Source: Sulfitobacter sp. HNIBRBA3233 | GTDB lineage: Bacteria; Pseudomonadota; Alphaproteobacteria; Rhodobacterales; Rhodobacteraceae | Direction of reading: 5' to 3' | Length of the DNA stretch: 64,000 bases | Assembly (NCBI RefSeq): GCF_040149665.1 | Contig: NZ_JBEFLP010000005.1 | Coordinates: 1-64,000, forward strand | Shown: piece after piece, positions 8,366-17,319 of the stretch | How positions within the stretch are numbered: position 1 is the stretch's first letter | How the letters are laid out: each line of letters starts with the position of its first letter | Notes under the pieces: model-generated | Databases searched by the model: none | What the model was told of the DNA's origin: nothing | Seen by the model: only the letters and a program-made list of their open reading frames with translations | Made by a program: the position numbers and the translations under genes

Positions 8366-9214
8366 CTAGAGCGCGGTCACCACCTGCCGCTGCGATCCCA
8401 GACCGGTCAGGCCCAATGTCACCTCGTCGCCCTCGCGCAGGAAAACCTGCGGTTTCTGCCCCATCCCGACGCCGGGCGGAGTGCCGGTGCAGATGAGATC
8501 GCCGGCCTCAAGACGGGTGAATTCGGACATGTAGGCAATGATCGTCGCCACGCCGAAGATCATCTTCGAGGTATTGCCGGTCTGCATCCGCCTGCCGTTC
8601 ACGTCCAGCCACAGGTCCAGCGCCTGCGGATCGCCCGCCTCGTCGGGGGTGACGAGCATGGGACCGGCGGGGCAGAAATTGGGAAAGCTCTTGCCCTTCA
8701 CCCACTGGCCCTGACGTTCCTGCTGCCAGGCGCGTTCGGAGACATCGTTGACCACCATGTAGCCCGCAACGTGGTCCAGCGCCGCCTCGGGCGCGATATT
8801 CAGCGCAGGTTTCGAGATCACCACACCCAGTTCGACCTCCCAGTCCAGCTGGGTCATCTGTGGCGACATCAGGATCGGATCGTTGGCCCCGCAATAGGTG
8901 CCGCTGGCCTTGGTAAAGAGGATCGGCTCGCTGGGTTCGGGCATACCGGCCTCGGCGGCATGATCGGAATAGTTCAGACCGATGCACCAGATGTTGCGCG
9001 GCTGCGCCACCGGGGGCGCCACCCGTTTTCCCGCGATATCCGCGAGCGGCAGGGAGGCGGGATCGACCTCTGCAAGTCGCGCCAGAAGGTCCGGCGACAG
9101 CGTGTCCGGCCCGAAATCGGCGACCAGTGCGGACACATCGCGCGCCACACCGTCGGCATCCACGATACAGGGGATTTTGGCGCCGTGGCGGTCACCGTAG
9201 CGGACGAGTTTCAT
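8366..9214 (-). CDS. Fumarylacetoacetate hydrolase (FAH) family protein
   Basis: Enzyme of the FAH superfamily (282 residues), whose members cleave C-C bonds or decarboxylate beta-dicarbonyl acids using a divalent metal. NIWCIGLNYSDHAAE (about 90), then DWEVELGVVI (about 137, supplying the metal-binding acids) and NDVSERAWQ (about 170) are family signatures. GDLICTGTPPGVGMG (about 245) is the conserved active-site loop. The ATG at 9214 follows AAGGA at 8 bases and overlaps the stop of the small upstream frame as ATGA. The exact substrate cannot be told; ureidoglycolate lyase-like or catechol-pathway enzymes are both possible. Confidence 0.88.
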   Translation of the reverse strand: MKLVRYGDRHGAKIPCIVDADGVARDVSALVADFGPDTLSPDLLARLAEVDPASLPLADIAGKRVAPPVAQPRNIWCIGLNYSDHAAEAGMPEPSEPILFTKASGTYCGANDPILMSPQMTQLDWEVELGVVISKPALNIAPEAALDHVAGYMVVNDVSERAWQQERQGQWVKGKSFPNFCPAGPMLVTPDEAGDPQALDLWLDVNGRRMQTGNTSKMIFGVATIIAYMSEFTRLEAGDLICTGTPPGVGMGQKPQVFLREGDEVTLGLTGLGSQRQVVTAL

Positions 9215-9426
9215 GGCAGGATCCTTTCGCTTCTTTGTTCGGCCGGACCCTGCCCGCATTCCGCGCCGACGACAACAGGTGTCACGTCGCTCCGCGCAAG
9301 CCAGAGACCCTGCGTCAGTCCCAGCGCCTGGACCTCGGCGATGAAACCCGCCAGCGCATAGGGGTCGGGTGCAAACGGCGCTATTTTTGGCGCGCTGCCA
9401 TGAAACGGCTGCTCGGCTTCCGTCAA
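9211..9426 (-). CDS. Possible small protein overlapping the FAH gene
   Basis: A 71-codon frame from a TTG at 9426 ends in TGA that overlaps the FAH start codon as ATGA, the arrangement seen for truly coupled genes elsewhere in this window. Codon choice looks coding (GCG CTG, GTC, GGC rich), and the middle (DPYALAGFIAEVQALGLTQG) could form a helix. I recognise no family. The weak start codon and short length leave real doubt; it could also be the decayed end of a longer gene. Confidence 0.3.
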   Translation of the reverse strand: MTEAEQPFHGSAPKIAPFAPDPYALAGFIAEVQALGLTQGLWLARSDVTPVVVGAECGQGPAEQRSERILP

Positions 9427-9526
9427 AGCTTTCGATCTCTGCCAACCGCTAAAGCGACCTTAAGTAGGATCGAGACAATCCGAACAATCAAGCGAGGGCC
9501 CCATATTTTTCGCGCGCCCGGGGCGG

Positions 9527-10663
9527 TCAGCCTCCGGCCTTGGGGTAGTCCCGAAGGGCGCGCGACAGTCGCGCGAGCCCGTCATCGAGGTTCGCCGCCT
9601 TTCCCCCGCCCACGCCCAGCCGGATATGCTGTGGCTGGTCATAGCTCGATCCCGGCAGCAGGAACGTGCGGTAAGGATCGGCCAGAAGGAACCGCGCGAA
9701 GGCGTCGCTGTCCACATCGTCCAGCAGACGCCCCAGCCCGATCAGACCGGCGCGCGGCGCGACCCAGCCAAGGCCCTCTTGCGCGGCGACCCAGTCGTTC
9801 ATGCGGGCAAGGTTTGCCGACCCTTCGGCGCGGGCCTTGTCCATGGCGGGCGCGTAGCGCTCTGGCCGCAGGGCGATTTCGGCAATCACCTCTCCCATGA
9901 TGTTCATGATTTCGGAGGCGTTTTCGCGCAGGATCACCGCATCGCGGATCAGCTCCGCGTCGGGGCAGACCAGCCAGCCGGTGCGCAGCCCCTGCAACCC
10001 CAGCGCCTTGCTGACCGATCCGGTGGTGATCCCGCGCGCGTACATCCCCGCGATGCTGGGCGCGCGCGGGCCATCCCATTCGAGCCCCGCGTAGACTTCG
10101 TCGACCAGCAGCCACGCGCCCACACGATCGGCAATCTCGACGATCTCCTCCAGCGCGGCACGGTCCATCAGATCGCCGGTGGGATTGTTCGGGTTGGTCA
10201 GAAAGATCAGCTTGGTGCGGTCGGTCACAGCATCGCGCAAACGATCCAGCGGCAGCGCCCAGCCCTGCGCCTCCTGCCGCGTGACGCGGGTGATCTGCAC
10301 GCCCTTGGCCTTTGCGATCACCTCGGCCTGCGGCCAGCCGGGGGTTTCGACGACAATCTCGTCGCCGTCCTGCAGCAGCTGCATCAGCACGAGGTAATTC
10401 GCCTCGGCCGCACCTGCGGTAACCAGCACGTCAGCGGGCGTGCAGATACCGGTCAGCCCCGCCTGCGCCAGCACATGCGCCTTCAGTTCGGGCAGGCCGC
10501 TGAAATCGCGGTTGTTCCAGTCCAGCGACAGATCCGGGTCCAGATCATCCAGGAACTCACCCAGACGCGGGCTTTCGGCCAGCGAAAAGCCGACGATCGC
10601 CTCCGGCTGGGCGTCTACCGTCTCCAGAAGATACTGGAATAATGTGTGTATCTTGACTTTCAT
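9527..10663 (-). CDS. Aminotransferase class I/II (PLP-dependent)
   Basis: Fold-type I aminotransferase, 378 residues. NPNNPTGDLM (about 170) is the substrate/cofactor loop, LLVDEVYAGLEW (about 200) contains the aspartate that binds the pyridine nitrogen, and TGSVSKALGLQGLRTGW (about 230) carries the Schiff-base lysine. Substrate specificity cannot be deduced. The frame stays open far upstream to 11758, but the ATG at 10663 follows GGCAGGAA and begins the conserved N-terminus, so the upstream part is a shadow of the pirin and MBL genes. Divergent from the MBL-fold gene with only 24 bases between the starts. Confidence 0.9.
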   Translation of the reverse strand: MKVKIHTLFQYLLETVDAQPEAIVGFSLAESPRLGEFLDDLDPDLSLDWNNRDFSGLPELKAHVLAQAGLTGICTPADVLVTAGAAEANYLVLMQLLQDGDEIVVETPGWPQAEVIAKAKGVQITRVTRQEAQGWALPLDRLRDAVTDRTKLIFLTNPNNPTGDLMDRAALEEIVEIADRVGAWLLVDEVYAGLEWDGPRAPSIAGMYARGITTGSVSKALGLQGLRTGWLVCPDAELIRDAVILRENASEIMNIMGEVIAEIALRPERYAPAMDKARAEGSANLARMNDWVAAQEGLGWVAPRAGLIGLGRLLDDVDSDAFARFLLADPYRTFLLPGSSYDQPQHIRLGVGGGKAANLDDGLARLSRALRDYPKAGG

Positions 10664-10687
10664 TTCCTGCCCCTCTCTCTTGGCGGC

Positions 10688-11446
10688 ATGAGAAAGCAAA
10701 GCCTGCTGAAGGGCAAACCCATATCTTTCGCCGTGCTCGACTATGGCCTGTTTCAGGTCCACGCCAACGGGCGCATCATCGGCATTTGCGGCGCGCTGGT
10801 CAGCACCGATGCGGGTGAACACGTGCTCATCGATACAGGTTTCCCGCCCAAATACGCCCGCGACGCCGAGGCGGCCACCGCCGAGGACGATCTGGGCAGC
10901 TTCGGGCGTGTCCTGTCCGTGACGCCCGAGAACAGCGTCGATGCGCAGCTTGCGCTTCTGGGGCTGGCGCGCGGGGACATCACGCTGATGATCCAGAGCC
11001 ATACTCACATCGACCACGTCGGCGAAATGGACGGGTTCCCCGGCGTGCCGATCGTTATCGCGGCAGCGGAACGCGCCCTGCCCCGCCCGCTCTACTGGTC
11101 GGGCAAGCAGCCGATGGACTGGCCCGAGGCGCAGTATATCGAGATCACGCAGGATACGCAGATCGCACCGGGGTTCGATGTGCTGCTCTGCCCCGGTCAT
11201 GCGCCGGGGCAACTGGCGTTCCTGTTCGATCTGCCGCAGACCGGTGCGCTGCTGTTCACCTCCGACGCGATCAGCCGCGCCGCCGAAATCGACGAGAAAT
11301 TCGCCGGATCGTGGGACGACGATCTGGCCATCCACCACGGCGCGCGGATCATGGCGCTGGCGGAGGATCGCGGGGCAAAGGTGATCTTTGGCCACTCCCC
11401 CGAACAGTGGCCCACGCTGCGCAAGGCCCCCGCGCGGTTCGAATAG
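10688..11446 (+). CDS. Metallo-beta-lactamase-fold hydrolase (lactonase-like)
   Basis: Binuclear-zinc hydrolase of the MBL fold, 252 residues from the ATG at 10688. The zinc motif HTHIDHVG (His105, His107, Asp109, His110) is intact, followed by CPGHAPGQ (about 180, third histidine), FTSDA (bridging aspartate) and IFGHSPEQW (last histidine). Overall shape resembles N-acyl homoserine lactonases and related lactone or ester hydrolases, but there is no decisive specificity residue. No signal peptide. An in-frame start at 10646 lies inside the divergent aminotransferase gene and is less likely. Confidence 0.85.
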   Translation: MRKQSLLKGKPISFAVLDYGLFQVHANGRIIGICGALVSTDAGEHVLIDTGFPPKYARDAEAATAEDDLGSFGRVLSVTPENSVDAQLALLGLARGDITLMIQSHTHIDHVGEMDGFPGVPIVIAAAERALPRPLYWSGKQPMDWPEAQYIEITQDTQIAPGFDVLLCPGHAPGQLAFLFDLPQTGALLFTSDAISRAAEIDEKFAGSWDDDLAIHHGARIMALAEDRGAKVIFGHSPEQWPTLRKAPARFE

Positions 11447-11531
11447 ATCCGCGCACCGGGCCTGTGCGCGGATGGCAGTTCGCAGGGCGTGACCGATCTG
11501 GTAGGCTTGTCCCAGACAGCGGAGGCGCAAC

Positions 11532-12494
11532 ATGAGCTGGAATCCGACCCATAATCCCGACGCCGGTGCGGACGCGCTCGATACACTCATCATCCCGCGT
11601 GCGCGCGATCTGGGCGGATTCGAGGTGCGCCGCGCCCTGCCCGCGCCCAAACGCCAGATGGTCGGCCCCTTCATCCTGTTCGACCAGATCGGGCCGGCGG
11701 AATTCATCACCGAAGGTGGCATCGACGTGCGCCCGCATCCGCATATCGGGCTGGGCACGGTGACCTATCTCTACCAGGGGGAGTTCGAGCACCGCGACAG
11801 CATCGGCACCCACCAGATGATCTATCCCGGCGAGGTCAACTGGATGACCGCCGGACGCGGCGTGACCCACTCCGAACGCACCAGCGCCGAAACCCGTGCC
11901 ACGCGGCACAGTCTTTTCGGGATCCAGACATGGATCGCCCTGCCCGAAAACGTCGAGGAAATGCCCCCCGAGTTCGAGCACCACAAGCAAGCCGCGCTGC
12001 CGCATATCGGTGATACCGGCGTCGATGCGCGGCTGATCCTCGGCAAAGCCTACGGCGAAACCAGCCCTGTCTCGATGCATTCCGAGACCTTCTATCTGGA
12101 CGTGACCCTCGCCCCCGGTGCGGCGATCCCGCTGCCCGACAACCACGAGGACCGCGGCATCTACGTCACCGAGGGCGACGTCGTCGTTGCGGGCCAGAGC
12201 TTTGACGCCGGCCGCATGATGGTTTTTCGCCCCGGTGACAGGATCGGCGTCAGGGCCGGGGAGCGCGGCGCGCGTATCCTGCTGCTGGGCGGGGCCACGA
12301 TGAATGAGGACCGCTATATCTGGTGGAACTTCGTGTCGTCCTCCAAGGACCGCATCGAAGAGGCGAAAGAGGCATGGCGCGCGGGCGATTGGGAAAACGG
12401 CCCCTTCACCCTACCGCCCGGCGACAGCGACGAACACATCCCCATCGACGACAGCCTTGCACGCACCAGGCCGCGCCGCGCCAGCGGTCGCTAG
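11532..12494 (+). CDS. Pirin-family protein
   Basis: Bicupin protein of the pirin family, 320 residues. RPHPHIGLGTVTYLYQGEFEHRDS (about 57-80, given here only as the landmark around HPHIG and the downstream His and Glu) supplies the metal site. GEVNWMTAGRGVTHSE (about 100-115) is the second family signature. A C-terminal cupin contains ILLLGG and the pirin_C tail. Some bacterial pirins are quercetin dioxygenases or bind metabolic enzymes; the role here is unknown. GGAGG lies 7 bases before the ATG. Its TAG stop at 12492-12494 lies in a CTAG that also provides the stop of ccdB on the other strand. Confidence 0.9.
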   Translation: MSWNPTHNPDAGADALDTLIIPRARDLGGFEVRRALPAPKRQMVGPFILFDQIGPAEFITEGGIDVRPHPHIGLGTVTYLYQGEFEHRDSIGTHQMIYPGEVNWMTAGRGVTHSERTSAETRATRHSLFGIQTWIALPENVEEMPPEFEHHKQAALPHIGDTGVDARLILGKAYGETSPVSMHSETFYLDVTLAPGAAIPLPDNHEDRGIYVTEGDVVVAGQSFDAGRMMVFRPGDRIGVRAGERGARILLLGGATMNEDRYIWWNFVSSSKDRIEEAKEAWRAGDWENGPFTLPPGDSDEHIPIDDSLARTRPRRASGR

Positions 12495-12784
12495 AATCCG
12501 TGGAAAAGCATGTCGAGGGCGCGGGTGATCTCGTCCGTTTGTGAGGCAAGATTTGCCACCGGATCGCGCAGGTGCAGATCCGGCACAGCGCCCAGCAGAT
12601 GCGTCAGCATCAGATAGCGTTCACCCAGAATTACAACACCGGGGTGAAGCCGATCCGTCGGCGGCGGCGCGCCTTCCGCAAGGACCAGCGGAACGACCAC
12701 GCGCCGCATCGGAACAGTCACAAGATCGGTCTGCACATCGACAACAAGGCCGCTGCCGACGCGAAAGACATCGTACTGGGCCAT
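12491..12784 (-). CDS. ccdB: CcdB-type toxin (DNA gyrase poison)
   Basis: Toxin of a type II toxin-antitoxin pair, 97 residues, close to the 101 of F-plasmid CcdB. MAQYDVFRV at the start, VDVQTDLV (about 20-27), RRVVVPL (about 32-38) and PGVVILGERYLMLTHLLGAV (about 48-67) line up with CcdB. The C-terminus ALDMLFHGF parallels the LMFWGI of F CcdB, whose last three residues contact gyrase; here the tryptophan is histidine and the final residue phenylalanine. The ATG at 12784 shares one base with the ccdA stop (TGATG), so translation is coupled. Its role on this replicon is probably post-segregational stabilisation. Confidence 0.85.
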   Translation of the reverse strand: MAQYDVFRVGSGLVVDVQTDLVTVPMRRVVVPLVLAEGAPPPTDRLHPGVVILGERYLMLTHLLGAVPDLHLRDPVANLASQTDEITRALDMLFHGF

Positions 12785-13008
12785 CAGAACAGACGGTATT
12801 GCGCCAGCGGATCGCCGTTCTCTTCCAGCCAGTCGCCCCATGCCTGCATGGATGCCGCGTTCTGTTCGGCCCATGCCTTGCGGACGGCATCGCGCAGACC
12901 GGCTTCGGAGGCGGCCGAGACATTCACGCCCAGCTCGCGCGCCCGTTCGACAAGCGCGGGATCAAGAGAGACATTCGTGGCCTTTTTCGTGCGTTGCTGA
13001 ACATTCAT
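12784..13008 (-). CDS. ccdA: CcdA-type antitoxin
   Basis: Antitoxin partner of CcdB, 74 residues. The N-terminal ribbon-helix-helix (TKKATNVSLDPALVERARELGVNVS, landmarks at residues 8-30) binds DNA for autoregulation. The C-terminal helix (WAEQNAASMQAWGDWLEENG, about 45-64) matches the CcdB-binding tail of CcdA. It lies upstream of the toxin, as is usual. The start is preceded by GGAGGATGCCGG. The pair is probably autorepressed. Confidence 0.87.
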   Translation of the reverse strand: MNVQQRTKKATNVSLDPALVERARELGVNVSAASEAGLRDAVRKAWAEQNAASMQAWGDWLEENGDPLAQYRLF

Positions 13009-13054
13009 CCGGCATCCTCCATGCGCATGAGATTATGCGCATCGTGGATAAATA

Positions 13055-13780
13055 TCAACGCACGTCACGGCCCTGGTTGAGGATGATCACGTTGCCGCTG
13101 GAGATATCGCCGGCGGGCGATACCAGAAACCCGACCCAGGCGGCGATTTCGCTCGGCTGCATGGCGCGGCCATGGGGCATCTGGGCGATGGCGTTCGCCA
13201 GCACCTCTTCGCTCACCACGCCGAAGAGCGGCGTTTCGGTCATCGCCGGCGCAATCGAGTTCACCGCGATCTTGTCGGTGGCGTAGCGGCGGGCGAGATC
13301 CTTTGTCAGCGTATCGAGCGCGGCCTTGCTGGCGCGGTAATGCGGCGGGTCGAAGGCATCGAAATTATACGCACCGTTCGACGAGATATTGACGATCTTG
13401 CGCACCCCGTCGCGCCCCGCCATCAGCTTGATCGCTGCCTGACAGCAGTGGAAAGCCCCCGAAAAGTTCAGCGACATCTGGCGCTCGAACTCGTCCACGG
13501 GGATGTCGGGAAATTCGGACATGAAACATGTGCCGGCATTGTTGACCAGCGCGTCCACCCCGCCGTGCAGCTTGGCAATATCCGCGAAGGCATCGGCGAT
13601 GGCGCCGGGATCCATCAGGTCGGTCCGGATGCCGGTAAAGCCGGGTTCGGCCCCCATTTCCTCAAGGCCTGCCGCATCCACATCAAGGCCGACAACCTGC
13701 ATGCCGTCGGCCAGCAGCCGCGCCACGATTGCACGGCCCATGCCGCCTGCGGCCCCCGTTACCACTGCCACTTTCGTCAT
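13055..13780 (-). CDS. SDR-family oxidoreductase
   Basis: Short-chain dehydrogenase/reductase, 241 residues from the ATG at 13780 (AAGGGG upstream). VTGAAGGMGRAI (about 6-17) is the NAD(P)-binding GxxxGxG motif, LVNNAGT (about 78) follows, and HYRASKAALDTLTKDLA (about 148) contains the catalytic Tyr-x3-Lys. AVNSIAPAMTETPL completes the core. Longer in-frame starts up to 13822 add residues that precede the normal N-terminus. Substrate unknown. Divergent from the aminotransferase at 13881, 100 bases between starts. Confidence 0.88.
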   Translation of the reverse strand: MTKVAVVTGAAGGMGRAIVARLLADGMQVVGLDVDAAGLEEMGAEPGFTGIRTDLMDPGAIADAFADIAKLHGGVDALVNNAGTCFMSEFPDIPVDEFERQMSLNFSGAFHCCQAAIKLMAGRDGVRKIVNISSNGAYNFDAFDPPHYRASKAALDTLTKDLARRYATDKIAVNSIAPAMTETPLFGVVSEEVLANAIAQMPHGRAMQPSEIAAWVGFLVSPAGDISSGNVIILNQGRDVR

Positions 13781-13880
13781 TGTCTTGAACCCCTTGCCCA
13801 TTGCCGTCACAGTCGCACTCAACCCGCAATCGGTGCCGGTGACAACCCGTCAGGCCCCGCTCCACCGCAAGGAAAACCCC

Positions 13881-15041
13881 ATGCCTCCCCTGCCCGCGCG
13901 CCGCATCACCGACACCAGCCCAAAGAATTTCGGCATGTTCGCCCGCGCCATCGGGCGCGAGGGGCTGATCCATCTGGAACTCGGGATGCCCGCCGAAGAC
14001 ACGCCGCAGCACATCAAGGACGCGGCCATCGCGGCATTGCAGGCGGGCGATGTGCATTATTCGGATCTGCAGGGCCAGCCCGCCCTGCGCACGGCGCTCG
14101 CGGACCGGATGCGCCGCACCACCGGCATGAACATCACCGCCGACGAGGTGATCGTCACCAACGGGCTGACGCAGGCCAGCTTTGCCGCCTTCATGGCGTT
14201 CATCGACGAAGGCGACGAGGTGATCCTGCTCGCCCCCTACTATCCGCAGCATATCGGCAAGGTGGAACTGGCGGGCGGGCGCGTGGTGATCGCCCCGCTG
14301 GACGCGCAGAACGGGTTCGCGCTGAACCCCGATCTGATCGCGCCCCACATCACCGGGCGGACCAAGGCGATTGCGCTGATCAACCCGTGCAACCCCACGG
14401 GCCGCGTCTTCACCCGCGACGAATTGCAGGGGCTGGCCGATCTGGCAATCACCCACGATCTGATGATTTTCTCCGACGAGGTCTATGCCGAGATCACCTA
14501 TGACGGGGCGCGCCATGTCTCCATCGCGTCCCTGCCGGGCATGAAGGAACGGACCATCACCATGGGTGCCTTCACCAAGGCCTACGCGATGGATGGCTGG
14601 CGGCTGGGCTGGATCGCGGCGGATGCGGGGATGATCGGCCCGCTGATGAAGATCACCGCGAGCGAGGTCACCCATGTGAACACCTTCATTCAGGCCGGCG
14701 CGGTCGCGGCCCTGCAAGGGCCGCCGCAGGTGCTGGAAGACATGGTCGGGCGCGACCGGGACCGGCGCGATCTGGTGGTGTCGCGGTTGAACCAGATGCC
14801 CGGGGTCAGCTGTGCGCCGGTCGAGGGGACGATCTATGCCTTTCCCGACATTCGCGGCACCGGGCTGGCCGCGCAGGACTGCGCGGAACGGCTGATGGAG
14901 GAAACCGGCGTGGTGGTCGAGGCGGGCAGTTTTTACGGCGCGGCGGGCGAAGGGCATCTGCGGGTGTGTTTTGGCTGCGCGTCGCTCGACACGCTCGGCG
15001 AGGCCTTGGACCGCATGCAGCGGTTCTTCAACAGTCTCTAA
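13881..15041 (+). CDS. Aminotransferase class I/II (aspartate/aromatic type)
   Basis: PLP-dependent aminotransferase, 386 residues. The ATG at 13881 follows AAGGAAAA, and the conserved N-terminus (LIHLELGMPAEDTP, about 27) begins soon after. NPCNPTGRVF (about 169), FSDEVYAEITYDG (about 196) and MGAFTKAYAMDGWRLGW (about 230, Schiff-base lysine) are intact. A longer upstream reading frame overlaps the SDR gene and is an artefact. Its stop overlaps that of the convergent kynureninase-like gene by four bases. Substrate not deducible. Confidence 0.9.
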   Translation: MPPLPARRITDTSPKNFGMFARAIGREGLIHLELGMPAEDTPQHIKDAAIAALQAGDVHYSDLQGQPALRTALADRMRRTTGMNITADEVIVTNGLTQASFAAFMAFIDEGDEVILLAPYYPQHIGKVELAGGRVVIAPLDAQNGFALNPDLIAPHITGRTKAIALINPCNPTGRVFTRDELQGLADLAITHDLMIFSDEVYAEITYDGARHVSIASLPGMKERTITMGAFTKAYAMDGWRLGWIAADAGMIGPLMKITASEVTHVNTFIQAGAVAALQGPPQVLEDMVGRDRDRRDLVVSRLNQMPGVSCAPVEGTIYAFPDIRGTGLAAQDCAERLMEETGVVVEAGSFYGAAGEGHLRVCFGCASLDTLGEALDRMQRFFNSL

Positions 15042-16147
15042 ACCAGCGGTTTCAGCGCCTCGAACAGGCGCGGGATGTCCTCTGCCCGCGTGATTGCCCC
15101 GGGCGACAGCCGCAGGATCTGCCCGCGCGCGTCCAGATGGATGCCCTGCCCGCGCAGGGTGTCGACCAATGCGGGGGCATCGACCCTGTCGGGCAGACGC
15201 AGCATCACGCTGCCGCCACGGCGAGCCTCCTCGGTCGGAGATGCAATCTGCATCCCCCCCTCCTCGGCCCTGCGCAGGATCTCGGAGGTCAGCGCGCGGT
15301 TGTGATCGCGCAGGCCCGTGGCCCCCGCGTGCCAGCGCAGCGCCGGAACCGACCCCACGCAGGCCAGCACCGACGGCGTACCATGGTCGAACCGGCGGGC
15401 GTCGGGCGCATAGGTGAACCCGTCCAGATCCCACGCGAAGGGATTTTCCTGGCTGAACCAGCCGCGCAACTCCGGCGTCATCTCGGCGATGAGGTCGGCC
15501 CGCATCTGCAGGATGCCCGCCCCCGGCGTGCCGCAGAGCCACTTCAGCGTGGTCGACACGCAGAAATCCACCGGCGTGTCGCGCAGCGAGAATGGCACGA
15601 TCCCCACGCCCTGCGTCAGATCAACCCCCACGAGGCTGCCACGGTCGCGACCGTGGGCGAGCAGCCGCTCCAGATCCGGCCTGTGCGACGCGATCGAGGT
15701 CACGAATGTTATCAGCGCAAGCCCGACATCCGCGCCCCACGCGTCGAGCATATCGTCGTCATGGACCCACGCGGCGCCGTCGCGCAGCGGCACGGTCTCG
15801 AGCGTGAAGCCCATCCGCGCCGCAAGCCCCGCCAGCAGGAAGTGCAGCGACGGAAAGCAATCGGCAGCGATCAGCACGCGCTTGCCCCGCAGCCGGTCCC
15901 CCAAGGCCCCCATCACCGAATAGAGCGCGGCAGTGACATTGTCGGCAGAGGTCAGCGTGCCCGCAGGCGCGTCGATCAACCGGCACCACAGGTCGATGAA
16001 CTCTGCCCGCGCGTCCAGAACGCGCGGCCATTGCGCATCGTCGTGTGCCCCCCAGATATCGGCAAACTGCGACAGCGCCTGTGCCATCTGCGGCGCCTTG
16101 CCGGGGTACTGTCCGATAGAATGATACAGAAAATATGCAGGTGTCAT
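15038..16147 (-). CDS. Kynureninase-like aminotransferase class V
   Basis: PLP enzyme of the class V fold, 369 residues from the ATG at 16147 (AGGGTG upstream). LTSADNVTAALYSVMGAL (about 65-82) binds the cofactor phosphate, GVDLTQGVGIVPF (about 193) carries the pyridine-binding aspartate, and CVSTTLKWLCGTPGAGIL (about 214) holds the Schiff-base lysine in the arrangement typical of kynureninase. No tryptophan-pathway genes (kynA, kynB) are adjacent, so a true kynureninase is uncertain. A cysteine desulfurase-like enzyme or another C-C hydrolase is the alternative. Confidence 0.75.
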   Translation of the reverse strand: MTPAYFLYHSIGQYPGKAPQMAQALSQFADIWGAHDDAQWPRVLDARAEFIDLWCRLIDAPAGTLTSADNVTAALYSVMGALGDRLRGKRVLIAADCFPSLHFLLAGLAARMGFTLETVPLRDGAAWVHDDDMLDAWGADVGLALITFVTSIASHRPDLERLLAHGRDRGSLVGVDLTQGVGIVPFSLRDTPVDFCVSTTLKWLCGTPGAGILQMRADLIAEMTPELRGWFSQENPFAWDLDGFTYAPDARRFDHGTPSVLACVGSVPALRWHAGATGLRDHNRALTSEILRRAEEGGMQIASPTEEARRGGSVMLRLPDRVDAPALVDTLRGQGIHLDARGQILRLSPGAITRAEDIPRLFEALKPLV

Positions 16148-16217
16148 GGGGCGCACCCTAGGGCCGTCGCGATCCGGGGGGAAGCCCCCTGCGCCCCTCC
16201 TGCGCGATGGCGCGCGA

Positions 16218-17132
16218 TCACCGTGTCATGGCCCGCTGCATCCCGTGCCACGCGGCAACCAGCCCGCGCAGCGTCGTCGCCCCGGCCTCAGCCGTTTCGG
16301 CCACGACACCCTGCGTTGCAAGCGCCGCGCCGTACCGCGCCGACAGCCCGTCGGTGCCGATGATCGCCACCCGCTGGCCCAGCCAGTAGGGCCGCGCGGC
16401 GGCAAGCTCCTGACCGATCAGCATCCCCGACAGTCGCGCGCGCGCCTCGGCCGGATCGAGCCCGTGCAACAACGCCCCCGCCCGCAGCGAGAACAGGTCC
16501 GCCGCCACCCGTTCGGGCCGCGACATCGCATCGCTCATCGCCTCCAGAAACACGCTTTCTGCGCCCTCCTGCCCGGTATGTCCGGCCATCGTATGGCGCA
16601 GCACCGACTGCTGCGAGATCAACGCAAAGAGCTCACCGGTCAGAAAGCTGCGAAAGCTCACGATCTCGCCCGCGCTGATATGCGCCCAGACGGAATGGGT
16701 GCCGGGCAGGCAGATGACACCGTCCCATCCCGGGTTGGCCGCAAGGAATCCGGCGATCTGGGTTTCCTCGCCCCGCATCACGGCGGCGGGGCTGTCCTGC
16801 GACACGCCGGCCAGCAGATGAACGGCCAGACGTGCATCGCGCACGGGGGCTGTGATGGCGCCGTCAAAACCGGGCGGCACCGCGGGAAGCTTCCGGTAGG
16901 GGACTTCGCACCACCCCTCGCGCGCGCCGACCGCACCACAGGCGATGACGTCGACCGGTGTGCCGGCGGGCAAATGCGGCTCCACCAGCCGCAGCAAGGC
17001 AGGCTCGAACCCCTCGCGCGTCAGCCCGCGCGCGCCGTCCTGGGATACCATGCTCTCGCGGGGGGCATCCCCGTCCATCAGCCACGCGCGCAGATGGCTA
17101 TTGCCCCAGTCGGCAGCGATCCAGACGGTCAT
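16218..17132 (-). CDS. dgoK: 2-dehydro-3-deoxygalactonokinase
   Basis: Sugar-acid kinase that phosphorylates 2-keto-3-deoxygalactonate in the DeLey-Doudoroff galactose pathway, 304 residues. The N-terminal ATPase motif IAADWGNSHLRAWLM (about 4-18), GAVGAREGW (about 67) and ICLPGTHSVWAHI (about 142) are signatures of this kinase. GVICLPGTHS binds substrate and GTDGLSARY is the C-terminal phosphate loop. The aldolase that would normally partner it (dgoA) is not in the window. The ATG at 17132 starts the family N-terminus; longer starts run into the RHS fragment region. Confidence 0.88.
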   Translation of the reverse strand: MTVWIAADWGNSHLRAWLMDGDAPRESMVSQDGARGLTREGFEPALLRLVEPHLPAGTPVDVIACGAVGAREGWCEVPYRKLPAVPPGFDGAITAPVRDARLAVHLLAGVSQDSPAAVMRGEETQIAGFLAANPGWDGVICLPGTHSVWAHISAGEIVSFRSFLTGELFALISQQSVLRHTMAGHTGQEGAESVFLEAMSDAMSRPERVAADLFSLRAGALLHGLDPAEARARLSGMLIGQELAAARPYWLGQRVAIIGTDGLSARYGAALATQGVVAETAEAGATTLRGLVAAWHGMQRAMTR

Positions 17133-17319
17133 TGAGCCCGCCCTGTTTTGCGGTACGGGGCTTTGCGGCGGCGGTGGTTCATTGTCTGTCCTCTCCTGCA
17201 CGGGTCACGCGCCGTCACATCGCGCATGCGTGTCTGTCTGTCAAACGCGCGCCGCAAAACGCGAGGTCGCGCCCGGCCCTGATCGTGGGTCATAAATGGG
17301 CTGAATAACCGCGCAGGGA

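Noticed and set aside
9527..11758. 743-codon minus-strand frame as an aminotransferase fusion
   Set aside because: The upstream part is the shadow of the pirin and MBL genes; the aminotransferase N-terminus starts at 10663 with its own ribosome-binding site.
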